Below the pieces are notes generated by a model. It searched no databases, was not told the origin of the DNA, and was given only the letters and a program-made list of their open reading frames with translations. Shown here in pieces: positions 9,075 to 18,186 of a DNA stretch of 64,000 nt; position 1 is the stretch's first letter, and each line of letters starts with the position of its first letter. Source of the stretch: CAKZML01 sp963823435 (lineage in GTDB: Bacteria > Pseudomonadota > Gammaproteobacteria > Steroidobacterales > BM003); assembly GCA_963823435.1 (NCBI GenBank), contig CAWGLN010000001.1, positions 930,001 through 994,000 of the forward strand, read 5' to 3'. The position numbers and the translations under genes were made by a program.

Positions 9075-9746
9075 ATGAGTGAAGCGATAATGGTCCCCCT
9101 GGACCAGTACCAGCGCTATACCGAGGAACAGATGCTGGAGCGTGCCAGGGCCTTTTATCAAGAAATCAGATGTCGGCGGACAGTGCGTGATTTTTCTGAT
9201 CAGCCGGTGCCGGAGCAGGTAATACGCGATTGCCTGGCGGCAGCGGCCAGTGCGCCCAGTGGCGCCAATATGCAGCCCTGGCATTTTGTCGTGGTCAGAG
9301 ATGCATCGGTGAAACGTCGCATCCGCGAAGCAGCCGAGCAAGAGGAGCAGGAATTCTACACGCACCGGGCATCGCCGGAATGGCTGGAGGCTTTGCGGCC
9401 CCTGGGCACCGATGCCAACAAGGCATTCCTTGAGCGGGCCCCGATTCTGATTGCCATATTTGCACAAAAATTCGGCCTGCTTCCGGACGGACGAAAGGTC
9501 AAGCATTACTACCCGGCCGAGTCCGTGGGTCTGGCCACGGGTTTTCTCCTGGCGGCTTTGCATCATGCGGGGCTGGCAAGCCTGACCCACACACCCAGCC
9601 CCATGGGGTTTCTGAATGAGATCCTGGAAAGACCGAGGAATGAGCGTCCCTTCCTCTTACTGGTAGTGGGTTATCCCGAGCATGATGCCCGGGTTCCGGA
9701 TATCAAGCGCAAGGAACTGGACGAGGTGGTAAGTATATTTGGCTAG
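9075..9746 (+). CDS. Nitroreductase-family FMN oxidoreductase
   Basis: About 223 residues. FMN-binding nitroreductase fold, probably NAD(P)H-dependent. The N-terminal FMN phosphate-binding segment reads RCRRTVRDFSDQPVP, followed by SAPSGANMQPWHFVVV. The central GLATGFLLAALHHAG and the C-terminal RPFLLLVVGYPEHDARVP complete the fold. A good ribosome-binding site (GGAGG, 9064-9068) precedes the ATG at 9075, which fixes the start; the frame itself is open further upstream. It follows the YcgN gene and overlaps the next gene if that starts at TTG 9739. The physiological substrate is unknown. Confidence 0.85.
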   Translation: MSEAIMVPLDQYQRYTEEQMLERARAFYQEIRCRRTVRDFSDQPVPEQVIRDCLAAAASAPSGANMQPWHFVVVRDASVKRRIREAAEQEEQEFYTHRASPEWLEALRPLGTDANKAFLERAPILIAIFAQKFGLLPDGRKVKHYYPAESVGLATGFLLAALHHAGLASLTHTPSPMGFLNEILERPRNERPFLLLVVGYPEHDARVPDIKRKELDEVVSIFG

Positions 9747-10938
9747 CGTGACGCTCACGCCACTTCCCACTGCCGCGCGTCGGCAACGGCTCGACCAGCT
9801 GCGGGGTCTGGCGGTGTTGGGGATACTCCCTGTAAACATACTGCTGTTCTCGGGGCCCTTCGCGGCGCTTGCCAATCCAATGGTCTGGGGGGGGTTACAG
9901 GGTCCCAACGCCGTGGCATGGTGGGTGACGCGGCTTTTTTTCGAACAGAAATTTCTGACCTTGTTCTGCATCCTGTTCGGTGCCGGTCTGGTCATGCAAA
10001 GCCAACGCCTGGGAAGCGGCGCTAGCGCATGGCGTATACACAGACGCAGGATGGCGGCTTTGTTTGCGCTGGGCCTGATTCATGCCTATGCAATCTGGTA
10101 CGGGGATATCCTGGCGCCCTATGCCATATGCGGTCTGATCCTGTGGCCGGCGACACGTTGGCAAACGTCCTGGCTGTGGTCGCTGGGTCTGTTATTGCTG
10201 GCGGTTCCGGCAGTCATCAGCTGGCTGGCATGGTTCAGCCTGCCTGGCTGGTCGGCGATCGCGGTAGAGGCGCTGGAGCGGTCCTGGCAACCACACCTGG
10301 CGGACTTGCTGAAGGAGATCGCCGCATACCGGGGTGACTGGTTCAGTCAGATGCGTGAGCGGGTGTCGCAGACCCTGTATATGCAGTTGCAGTTGTTCCC
10401 CCTGGCATCAGGCTGGCGCTTGCTTGGCGCTATGCTGCTGGGTATGGCGGCCATGCGAAGTGGTCTCCTGACGAACACCGGATTACTCCCAGGTCGCAAG
10501 TTGCGGGCCTGGGCCTGGCTGCTGTTCCTGTCAGGTATTGCACTCACTGCCTGGGGGGCGCTGGAATTGCTGGGTGCGAGACAGACCCCGACCCGGGCGG
10601 CATTGCTTTCCGGTCAGCCACTGTACTGGGGATCTCTGGCCATGGCCTGGGCCTGGCTGTTGCTGTTTCCGCGTAATGGATTCCGCGGCTGGGCGGGAAC
10701 CGGTCTTGCCTGTGTTGGCCGCACGGCCCTGAGCAACTACCTGCTCCAGAGTTTACTGTGTACGGGACTATTTTATGGAACCGGTATGGCATTGTTTGGC
10801 CAGCTTCAACGCTGGCAGTTGCTGCTGCTGGCGCTGACCATAGGTGCAGGACAATTGATGTTGAGCCGGGCCTGGCTGGGCCGCTTTGATCGGGGCCCCC
10901 TGGAGCAGCTTTGGCGGCGACTCAGTTATCGCCCCTAG
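9739..10938 (+). CDS. DUF418 (YeiB-type) multi-pass membrane protein
   Basis: About 399 residues with eight to ten predicted membrane segments. It starts with the family signature RLDQLRGLAVLGILPVNILLF and contains FEQKFLTLFCILFGAG and a C-terminal DUF418 block (GRTALSNYLLQSLLC). Function in the family is unproven; related acyltransferase-like membrane proteins share the N-terminal pattern. The start is TTG at 9739 (GAGGTGG about 10 bases upstream) or GTG at 9748. It converges on ppc and the two stop codons overlap at CTAG (10935-10938). Confidence 0.8.
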   Translation: MASVTLTPLPTAARRQRLDQLRGLAVLGILPVNILLFSGPFAALANPMVWGGLQGPNAVAWWVTRLFFEQKFLTLFCILFGAGLVMQSQRLGSGASAWRIHRRRMAALFALGLIHAYAIWYGDILAPYAICGLILWPATRWQTSWLWSLGLLLLAVPAVISWLAWFSLPGWSAIAVEALERSWQPHLADLLKEIAAYRGDWFSQMRERVSQTLYMQLQLFPLASGWRLLGAMLLGMAAMRSGLLTNTGLLPGRKLRAWAWLLFLSGIALTAWGALELLGARQTPTRAALLSGQPLYWGSLAMAWAWLLLFPRNGFRGWAGTGLACVGRTALSNYLLQSLLCTGLFYGTGMALFGQLQRWQLLLLALTIGAGQLMLSRAWLGRFDRGPLEQLWRRLSYRP

Positions 10939-13664
10939 CCGGTGTTTTGCAGCGCCTCTGCTATGCCGTTCACGCTGGCCATTAATGCTTCCTTGAGGGA
11001 CTCGCTCTCGCGACCACCCCGGCGCCACTGGCTCAGCAAGTCGACCTGCAACAAGCTTATCGGATCCACATACGGATTACGCAGACGTATGGATCGCTGT
11101 AGCGCGGGGTTCGAATCGAGCAGGGCTTCCACCTCCTTGATTTCAAGCAAGTGCTGCATACAACGCTGATATTCCAGACTGATCATTTCGAAATACTGGG
11201 GCGTCGTCCCGCGGCTCAAACCGTCATAGTGTCTGGCGATGGAAAGATCGGCCTTGGACAATCCCATTTCAACATCATCAATCAGGGTCTGGAAAAATGA
11301 CCATTGCTGATACATCTGCCTGACTTGATCCAGCCCGAATTTGTCTATCGCGCTCGCCAGGCCGGTGCCAACTCCGTACCAGAATGGCAGGAAAAAGCGT
11401 GACTGGGTCCAGGCGAAAAAGAATGGAATGGCCCGAAGCCTGGCAATTCCACTGTTCTCGTCACGTGGGCGTCTGCGAAAACCCAGTTGCATCAATTCGA
11501 TTACGTCTATGGGTGTTACGGTGCGGAAATATTGCTCGAAGCCGGGGTCGTCATAGACCAGTCCCCGATAGGTGCCCATGCTGACCTCGGCCAGGTGATC
11601 CATGGCGGCGGACCAGGTCTCGTTGTATTCGCTGTCCGGCGAAGGGATGGCGCTGGTAAGCGCCAGTGCGCCCACGGCTCTTTCGAGATTGCGCAGTGCG
11701 ATTCCAGGTAGTCCGTACTTGGAATTAATGGTCTCGCCCAGTTCGATGGAGCGCAAGCGTCCTTTGACGCCGCCCCTGGGCGCTGCCCTGAGCGCGGGCA
11801 ACATGCCGCTGGCGCCACGGCTGCTGGTGCCGCCCCGACCGAGAAACAGGGTCAAGCCCAGGTTTTCCGAGGCAATAATTTTCGCCACATCCCTGTGTGC
11901 GTGCTGGGCCGCCCAGCGAGAGGCGAGCAGCCCGCCTTCCTGGTTACAGTCCGAATATCCCAACATGAAGGTCTGTTCATTATTGCGGGATTTCAGGTGT
12001 GCCCGATAAATCCGGTCACGTAGCAAGGGACTCATGATTTTCCCCGCCAGCTCAAATTCCTGGAGGCTCTCAAACAAGGGGATCACGTCCAATGGCACGT
12101 TACCGGCACGGTCATTCAGGCCGCCCCAACGGGCCAGCATAAGCACCGAGAGCAGATCGTCGCAACCCTCTGCCATGCTGACAATCAGGGGCCCCACCGA
12201 GGTGTGACCAAACCTGCGTCGGCACATGGCGAGGGCCTCGAACAGGCCCAGGGCCTTGCGCGCCTCGGTATCCATTTCATTGCTGGGATCCCAGTCCTCG
12301 TCGAAGGCGTGATGCAGCTTGGCGATCCGAACTTCCCTGGGCAAGGTCATCCAGTCGGGTTCTTCCAGCCCCTGACCTACTGCATGCTGGAAAATGTGTG
12401 CGTCCTGTCTTATGTCCAGGGTGGCCAGTTTGAATCGGAAGGTCTCGGCACGCAGCAGCAGCTTGTTGGTCGCACGCAGTCCAGCCTTGCTGCCCTTGTT
12501 GTTCTCAAGGCTCTGGACCACCAGGCGCAGGTCGCTGATGAATTCCTCGGCCCTGCGATAACGCTTGTCGCGGTCATCATAAGTGTCTTGCAGGCGTTCC
12601 TGGATCAGGCGGAACATCACCCTGTAGGGCATATCCCGGTGCCGTAGGTTGATTTCACGCATGGCTTTCGGGTACCAGTCCTGGTACAGCTCCAGGCGTT
12701 CCTGCAGGGCGGGATCGATCGCGACCCGATTAAGGCTTTGGGAAAGTCTGCCTGACAATTCACGGCAGTCTTCAAAGTACAGGTTCAATATCAGGCTGCG
12801 ATGCCGGGACAGGGTCTGTTTTATGGTCTTGGCGGTGACATCAGGATTTCCTTCCAGGTCGCCACCCACCTGCGAGCCGAGCCCGAGTAAGGTGGGTATT
12901 TTGATCTGCCAGCCTTCTTCCCCATAGGCCTGGCCGAGCGCCTCCCGCAGGGCATTGTAAAAATCGGGAATAACCTGATAGAGAATGTCGGTCATGTAGA
13001 AAAGTACATGCTCCTGCTCATCGGATACCGTTGTCTTGTCGGCCGGGTGCTCGTCGGTTTGCCAGGCCGAAGTGATCTCGGATTGAATTTCGTCAAGGAT
13101 CTCGAGATCTTCCCTGGGTGTGCGGGTGGGATCCAGACGCGCCAGCAGCATGCGACCGATCTTCTGTTCCTTGCGCAGTATGGTGCGTCGCGTGGGCTCT
13201 GTCGGGTGGGCGGTAAACACCGGCTGGAAGCTCAGGCGGGCCAGCAATTCTCGCAGGGCTTCAATACCAAAGCCCTGGTCCCGCATATGTATCAGGCTGG
13301 CCTTCAGGCTGCCTGACTGGGGAGCTGCCTGGGCCCTGAGGTAGGCGCGTCTGCGTCGCACACGATGAATCTGCTCGGCGGTGTTGACTACCTGGAACCA
13401 GGCCGTAAAGGCGCGAATCATGTCCCCGTACATGGTGCTGGGAATTTCGGCCAGCACTGTCTGGAGCCCCTGCTCAGGGGTTTCTGATTCTCGTTGCTGG
13501 ATGGCGGCACGACGAGCGGCTTCAACCGCGGCGAACAGGGGTTCGCCCCCTTGCTCGCGAATCATGGCGCCTACCATTTCACCAAGACGGTGCACATCGG
13601 CACGCAGATTTTCCTCTTTTTCCTCGAAAGCAAGGTTCTTGCGCAACTCTATTGATTCACTCAT
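10935..13664 (-). CDS. ppc: Phosphoenolpyruvate carboxylase, atypical active-site loop
   Basis: Anaplerotic enzyme making oxaloacetate from PEP and bicarbonate; 909 residues, normal length. The catalytic His motif reads FTAHPTEPTRRT, the metal-binding Glu is in SMAEGCDDL, and the metal-binding Asp in LGYSD. GRGG and the following Arg (equivalent to E. coli R581 and R587) are kept. However, the E. coli motif GYSDSAKDAG is GYSDCNQEGG here, so the lysine equivalent to K546 is Gln. Positions equivalent to H579 and G586 are Leu and Ser. It is monocistronic on the minus strand, 14 bases from the GST gene, and may be co-transcribed with it. Confidence 0.93.
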   Translation of the reverse strand: MSESIELRKNLAFEEKEENLRADVHRLGEMVGAMIREQGGEPLFAAVEAARRAAIQQRESETPEQGLQTVLAEIPSTMYGDMIRAFTAWFQVVNTAEQIHRVRRRRAYLRAQAAPQSGSLKASLIHMRDQGFGIEALRELLARLSFQPVFTAHPTEPTRRTILRKEQKIGRMLLARLDPTRTPREDLEILDEIQSEITSAWQTDEHPADKTTVSDEQEHVLFYMTDILYQVIPDFYNALREALGQAYGEEGWQIKIPTLLGLGSQVGGDLEGNPDVTAKTIKQTLSRHRSLILNLYFEDCRELSGRLSQSLNRVAIDPALQERLELYQDWYPKAMREINLRHRDMPYRVMFRLIQERLQDTYDDRDKRYRRAEEFISDLRLVVQSLENNKGSKAGLRATNKLLLRAETFRFKLATLDIRQDAHIFQHAVGQGLEEPDWMTLPREVRIAKLHHAFDEDWDPSNEMDTEARKALGLFEALAMCRRRFGHTSVGPLIVSMAEGCDDLLSVLMLARWGGLNDRAGNVPLDVIPLFESLQEFELAGKIMSPLLRDRIYRAHLKSRNNEQTFMLGYSDCNQEGGLLASRWAAQHAHRDVAKIIASENLGLTLFLGRGGTSSRGASGMLPALRAAPRGGVKGRLRSIELGETINSKYGLPGIALRNLERAVGALALTSAIPSPDSEYNETWSAAMDHLAEVSMGTYRGLVYDDPGFEQYFRTVTPIDVIELMQLGFRRRPRDENSGIARLRAIPFFFAWTQSRFFLPFWYGVGTGLASAIDKFGLDQVRQMYQQWSFFQTLIDDVEMGLSKADLSIARHYDGLSRGTTPQYFEMISLEYQRCMQHLLEIKEVEALLDSNPALQRSIRLRNPYVDPISLLQVDLLSQWRRGGRESESLKEALMASVNGIAEALQNTG

Positions 13665-13678
13665 CTGAAGGTCTCTTG

Positions 13679-14347
13679 CTAGGCGAGCATTTGCCGGGCG
13701 CGCTGCGAAAATTCGTCCGCGCCGCCATCCAGCTTCGGTTCCTCGGGTATGTTCTTGCCACGCTCAACAGCGGGGCGACTACCCACGATCTTCATCCAGC
13801 GTTGCAGATTATCCAGTCCTTCAATGGACACACCAGCCCAGTAGTATCGCCGTACCCATGGCCAGGTCGCTATGTCAGCGATGCTGTATTCCCCCGCCAG
13901 GAATTCCTGCCCTGCCAATTGGTCGTCCAGTACCTCGTACAGACGCCGCGTTTCTCTTTGATAGCGCTGGATCGCGTAGGGGATTTTTTCCGGGGCATAA
14001 CGGAAAAACACATTGGCCTGACCTTGCATGGGCCCCACGCCTGCCATCTGAAACATCAGCCATTGCAGTACCCGGGAACGGGCCCTGGACTCCTGTGGCA
14101 ACAGCATGCCGGTTTTTTCCGCGAGATAGATAAGGATGGCACCGGATTCAAACACTGCAAAATCATCTTCATCACGGTCCACGATGGCGGGGATGCGCCC
14201 GTTGGGACTAATGCGCAGGAACTCGGGCTGCTTTTGTTCCAGCTTGTCCAGTCGCAATGCTATGACCCGGTAGGGCAGCCCGACCTCCTCCAGCATGATG
14301 GAGGCCTTGATCCCGTTCGGGGTAGCGGCTGTGTACAGATCAATCAT
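13679..14347 (-). CDS. Glutathione S-transferase family protein (YfcG/YghU-like)
   Basis: 222 residues. The N-terminal thioredoxin-like domain begins MIDLYTAATPNGIKASIMLEEV and holds the glutathione-contact segment NGRIPAIVD and the FESGAILIYLAEKTG helix. The C-terminal all-alpha domain follows (QWLMFQMAGVGPMQGQ). The Thr/Asn near residues 8-11 resembles the disulfide-bond oxidoreductase subgroup rather than Tyr-type GSTs. It sits between yajQ (8 bases upstream) and ppc on the same strand. Confidence 0.88.
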   Translation of the reverse strand: MIDLYTAATPNGIKASIMLEEVGLPYRVIALRLDKLEQKQPEFLRISPNGRIPAIVDRDEDDFAVFESGAILIYLAEKTGMLLPQESRARSRVLQWLMFQMAGVGPMQGQANVFFRYAPEKIPYAIQRYQRETRRLYEVLDDQLAGQEFLAGEYSIADIATWPWVRRYYWAGVSIEGLDNLQRWMKIVGSRPAVERGKNIPEEPKLDGGADEFSQRARQMLA

Positions 14348-14355
14348 GGAGCCTG

Positions 14356-14838
14356 CTAGTCCCTGAAATTCGTGTATTGCAGGGGGAGGTCTATGTCAGA
14401 CGCCTTGAGCATGGCCATTACAGCTTGCAGGTCGTCACGCTTTTTCCCGTTGATGCGCAGCTGGTCACCCTGGATCGTGCACTGAACCTTGATCTTCGAA
14501 TCCTTGATCATGCGGTTGATTTTTTTCCCCAGGGTCTGGTCTATGCCCCGGCGAATCAATATCTTCTGACGCGCCTCGCTACCAGTGATTTCGACCTCCT
14601 GGGGATCAAGGCTGGCAACATCGATACTGCGTTTGGCGACTTTCAGATTCAGGATGTCCAGCATTTGCTTGAGCTGGAATTCGGCCTGGGCAGTCATCAG
14701 GATAAGCTCATCCTTGTACTCGAACTCGGCACCCGAGCCTTTGAAATCGAAGCGGTTGCCGACCTCCCGATTGGCCTGGTCTAGCGCATTTGTGAGCTCG
14801 TGCTTGTCAACTTCGGAAACCACATCAAAGGACGGCAT
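14356..14838 (-). CDS. yajQ: YajQ-family nucleotide / cyclic di-GMP-binding protein
   Basis: 160 residues, full family length. It begins MPSFDVVSEVDKHEL, followed by NREVGNRFDFKGS; the C-terminal end KASDIDLPLQYTNFRD is diagnostic. In Xanthomonas and Pseudomonas the family binds cyclic di-GMP and works with a transcription factor; binding here is inferred by homology only. It lies between the ABC exporter gene (27 bases upstream) and the GST gene. Confidence 0.93.
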   Translation of the reverse strand: MPSFDVVSEVDKHELTNALDQANREVGNRFDFKGSGAEFEYKDELILMTAQAEFQLKQMLDILNLKVAKRSIDVASLDPQEVEITGSEARQKILIRRGIDQTLGKKINRMIKDSKIKVQCTIQGDQLRINGKKRDDLQAVMAMLKASDIDLPLQYTNFRD

Positions 14839-14865
14839 GGTGAACCTCTTTTTGCAAAACGTATG

Positions 14866-16698
14866 TCAACGATACCCCGCCGCCTGCAATTCAAACAGCC
14901 TGGCGTAAACACCGTCGGCGGCGAGCAACTCCTCGTGGCTGCCATGTTCGATCATTTTACCCTCCGAGAGAACGGCAATCTGGTCTGCCATGCGCACCGT
15001 GGAGAATCGATGGGAAATTATTATGGCGATTCGGTTGCGCGCAAGCTTTCTGAAGTGCTCAAACACCTGGGCCTCGGCTGAGGCATCCATGGCTGCAGTG
15101 GGCTCATCAAGCACCAGGATGTCTGCCTCTTCACGCATAAAAGCCCGGGAAAGCCCCACTTTTTGCCATTGTCCGCCGGAAATCTCCTGACCGTCCTTGA
15201 ACCAGCGACCCAACTGGGTGTGATATCCAAGGGGGAGTTGAGCAACAAATTCCGAGGCCAGCCCCTTTTGCCCTGCACGAACCCAGCTTGCTTCATCGTC
15301 GAACTGGTCTACGTCGCCCGCACCGATGTTTTCGCCCATAAGGAACTGGTAGCGCGCAAAATCCTGAAAGATGACGCTGACTCGTGCGCGCAGTTTCTCT
15401 ACATCCCACTGGCGCAGGTCCAGGCCATCCAGCAGGATTCGGCCCTGGTCCGGTTCGTACAGTCGCGCCAGCAATTTTACCAGGGTCGTCTTGCCGGAGC
15501 CGTTCTCACCTACCAGCGCCAGGGATTGTCCAGGTGAAATATGCAGGCAGATGTCATGCAAGGCCGGCCGGGTGGCGCCCGGGTAAGTGAAGCCCACGTG
15601 TTCGAAACGTATGCCGTCTGCCGGGTGCGGGCCCTGGGCCTGCTCACCACCGGGCTTGCTTACCGGTTGCTCCAGGTACTCATACAGGTTCGACAGATAC
15701 AGGTTGTCTTCATACATTCCGCCTATGGACGCCAGGATCGCGGCGACTGCCGACTGGCCCTGCTTGAACAGCATCAGGTACATGGTCATTTGGCCCAGGC
15801 TGATCCGGCCGGTCACCGCGCTGGCCGCGATCCAGGCATAGGCGCCGTAGAATACTGCCGTGCCGAGCAATCCGAGGACAAGCCCCCAGCTGTCCCGCTT
15901 CAGCGTGAGGCTGCGATCTTCCTTGTACAGTCGCTTGAAAATGTCAGTGTAGCGCGCAAGGAGCAAAGGGCCGAGGCGGAAGAGTTTTACTTCCTTGGCA
16001 TAGTCTTCGCGGGCCAGGACCGTTTCTATGTACATCTGCTTGCGGGTTTCCGGCGAGCGCCACCTGAACAGGCGGAAAGCGTCACCGGAAAACTTGGTTT
16101 CAGCAGCGAATGCAGGCAAGCCCGCCAACGCAAGTATGAGCAAGGTCCAGCCCGAGAACTGGGCCAGCAATACCGCGTAACTGATTAGCGAAATGCTGTT
16201 CTGGGCCAGGCCAAAGGTCCGATTAACCAGACTCAGCGGTCTTACCGAGGCCTCACGCCTGGCGCGTGTCAGTTTGTCGTAGAACTCTGAATTTTCGAAG
16301 TCCTGCAGGTTCAGGCTCAGGGCTTTTTCCAGGATCATCGTGTTCACCCGGTTTCCGAGCTGGGCGCGTAACAGGGATTGGCAGGTGGATATTCCTCGCT
16401 GACAGGCCGAGAGCATGGCGATGGCCAGTGCTTCAAACGCCACGTACTTGTACACCTGGTTCAGCGCTTGCTGGTTGCCGTCTGCTGCGTTCATCGCGCC
16501 GACCACGCTGTCAACGATCAGCTGTCCTACCCAGGCCACTACTGCCGGAAGCACACCGGCAATCAGGGTCAAGGCGCCGAAGGCCAGCGACAAACGCACA
16601 CTGGTGTTCCAGACCAGGTGCAGGGCGCGGCCGCTGTAGCGAAACAGGCTGCCTATGTTGCTGGTGCTGGACGTGTCGTCGGTGTTTGGACTGGTCAT
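14866..16698 (-). CDS. ABC exporter, fused membrane and ATPase domains
   Basis: About 610 residues. The N-terminal membrane domain holds about six helices (residues 35-320), and the nucleotide-binding domain occupies the last 240 residues. Walker A is GENGSGKTTLVKLL, the signature ISGGQWQKVGLSRAF, and Walker B ILVLDEPTAAMD, followed by the H-loop ISHRFSTVRMAD. The signature is closest to multidrug/peptide exporters of the LanT/NHLP type, but no peptidase domain or precursor peptide is seen. ATG 16698 (MTSPNTDD) is chosen; the frame is open 19 codons further upstream. The cargo is unknown. Confidence 0.85.
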   Translation of the reverse strand: MTSPNTDDTSSTSNIGSLFRYSGRALHLVWNTSVRLSLAFGALTLIAGVLPAVVAWVGQLIVDSVVGAMNAADGNQQALNQVYKYVAFEALAIAMLSACQRGISTCQSLLRAQLGNRVNTMILEKALSLNLQDFENSEFYDKLTRARREASVRPLSLVNRTFGLAQNSISLISYAVLLAQFSGWTLLILALAGLPAFAAETKFSGDAFRLFRWRSPETRKQMYIETVLAREDYAKEVKLFRLGPLLLARYTDIFKRLYKEDRSLTLKRDSWGLVLGLLGTAVFYGAYAWIAASAVTGRISLGQMTMYLMLFKQGQSAVAAILASIGGMYEDNLYLSNLYEYLEQPVSKPGGEQAQGPHPADGIRFEHVGFTYPGATRPALHDICLHISPGQSLALVGENGSGKTTLVKLLARLYEPDQGRILLDGLDLRQWDVEKLRARVSVIFQDFARYQFLMGENIGAGDVDQFDDEASWVRAGQKGLASEFVAQLPLGYHTQLGRWFKDGQEISGGQWQKVGLSRAFMREEADILVLDEPTAAMDASAEAQVFEHFRKLARNRIAIIISHRFSTVRMADQIAVLSEGKMIEHGSHEELLAADGVYARLFELQAAGYR

Positions 16699-16859
16699 GA
16701 TGGGCCGCAGGCAAAGAGGAGGGCGAATCATTGCGCCGCACAGCCCCCAATTCAAGTTTCAAGCGCTGATTAGCCGCCAGCTCCAGAGAAATACGAGGCG
16801 ACCGCGGTCTTTGATTGAGCCAGACTCTGGCCAAACCCACAGGGAGGTGGGCACGAGTC

Positions 16860-18026
16860 ATGCTGAAAATAGACGGTCGGCCAAGCATAGTGTCGGAGGC
16901 GAACTGGCAACGAATACTGCAAATGGATCCAGTCATCCGGTTACCCCGGGCCATTGCCACGGACTTGCCGGTGTTAGTGGATTGTCTGTTGGCGGCCGGC
17001 AACGACACCGTATCTGTTCCCTTACCGGATCACCTCGTTTGTTTCACACGGCTGCTGACACCGCAGCAGACCTGTGACCTTGCGCTGCCCGTGGGCCTGG
17101 AAATTCCACGGGAATCGTCAACCGGGCTTATGCTGGGGCCTACCATCCGGTGGCCGGTTTTGCGCCTGGATCACCAGGCGTTTGGACGACTGGTTGGATC
17201 CGGTCGTAGAGGCGGGTCCGAGGATTCGGTCTGGGCTGCGGTTTTGGAATGTGCCGCGCGATGCAAAATCGGTCTGGCCATGGACGCCCCCGGGGAAGGG
17301 TTTTGTCCGGTGTTTGCCCCTCGTCGCTGGCAAGGGGCAGCAGGCGCGACCTTGCTGGCTACCCCCTCCGATTGCGCCACTGTGTGTCTGGATATCCAGG
17401 TGTGCGCCTGCCTGGACAAGGCGGACCGGCTGGATTGGCGATGCTTTCGCCAGGCCATGATCGATGCAGTCGAGGTGGGCAACGCGGTCCTCGATGACTT
17501 TCACCTGGCCGGCGATGTCCTGGGAAACCAGAGTCTTGGACTGCGTCGCCTGGCCCTGCATCTTTCGGACCTGGGTGAGTTGGCCTTGAGGATGGGGATG
17601 CAGCCGGGTCTGCAATCCACCCGGGGGCGGCTGCTGCAAGTGATCAAGGTGGCAAAAGATGCGGCCATGGGCGAGTCTCTGCGTCTTGGTCGCTTGCACG
17701 GGCCCTTCCCTGCGCTGCTCGAGGCTGAATGGGTGAGGCGGACCATGCAACCTTCATTTCGCTGGCGAATCCAGGCCCTGATGGACCGCTTCTGGCTGCG
17801 TAACAGTCAGTTGCTGGTCTTGTCACCCTGCAGCCTCATGGCCCCCGCAATGACGGCCGGACAGCTGATTGCCTGGGCCAACCTGATACCGCTATTGGCC
17901 AGCGTTGACGGGTTTTCGGCCCGTCTGCCACCCGCATGGGGGCAGTTGTCGCAATCCGTTTCGGCACGCCTGTTGGGCAGAATATGGGCCCTGGGGCACG
18001 GTGGGAACCAGGTAAGGGCCTACTGA
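16860..18026 (+). CDS. Uncharacterised protein resembling the C-terminal half of a ribonucleotide reductase large subunit
   Basis: 388 residues if started at ATG 16860, with GGAGG at 16843-16847. Not a recognised named family. The segment DAVEVGNAVLDDFHLAG, then LGLRRLALHLSDLGELALRMGM, then GRLHGPFPALLE and RNSQLLVLSPCSLMAPA follows the order of the RNR alpha-subunit C-terminal barrel (LDNVID, RRIGLGVMGLADLL, RGVFPNFE, RNATVTTIAPTGTISI). The NPCGE active-site loop is not visible, so catalysis is doubtful. The N-terminal 150 residues look unlike RNR. It stands alone between the divergent exporter and a transporter gene. The RNR link is my own reading by pattern, not a database result. Confidence 0.55.
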   Translation: MLKIDGRPSIVSEANWQRILQMDPVIRLPRAIATDLPVLVDCLLAAGNDTVSVPLPDHLVCFTRLLTPQQTCDLALPVGLEIPRESSTGLMLGPTIRWPVLRLDHQAFGRLVGSGRRGGSEDSVWAAVLECAARCKIGLAMDAPGEGFCPVFAPRRWQGAAGATLLATPSDCATVCLDIQVCACLDKADRLDWRCFRQAMIDAVEVGNAVLDDFHLAGDVLGNQSLGLRRLALHLSDLGELALRMGMQPGLQSTRGRLLQVIKVAKDAAMGESLRLGRLHGPFPALLEAEWVRRTMQPSFRWRIQALMDRFWLRNSQLLVLSPCSLMAPAMTAGQLIAWANLIPLLASVDGFSARLPPAWGQLSQSVSARLLGRIWALGHGGNQVRAY

Positions 18027-18186
18027 ATCGCTCCGTTGGTATCATATGCGCCGTGACTTCACCAGATTGTCCGGCCCCGGAGTGCATGTTATAGCTGTGC
18101 ACCTGATTACTTGCCGGTGCCGGCTATGTACCCCGAGTTTTCCGGGAGAGTCGTCACGCGCGATGCACTGAAGAGGCTTCCACCAC

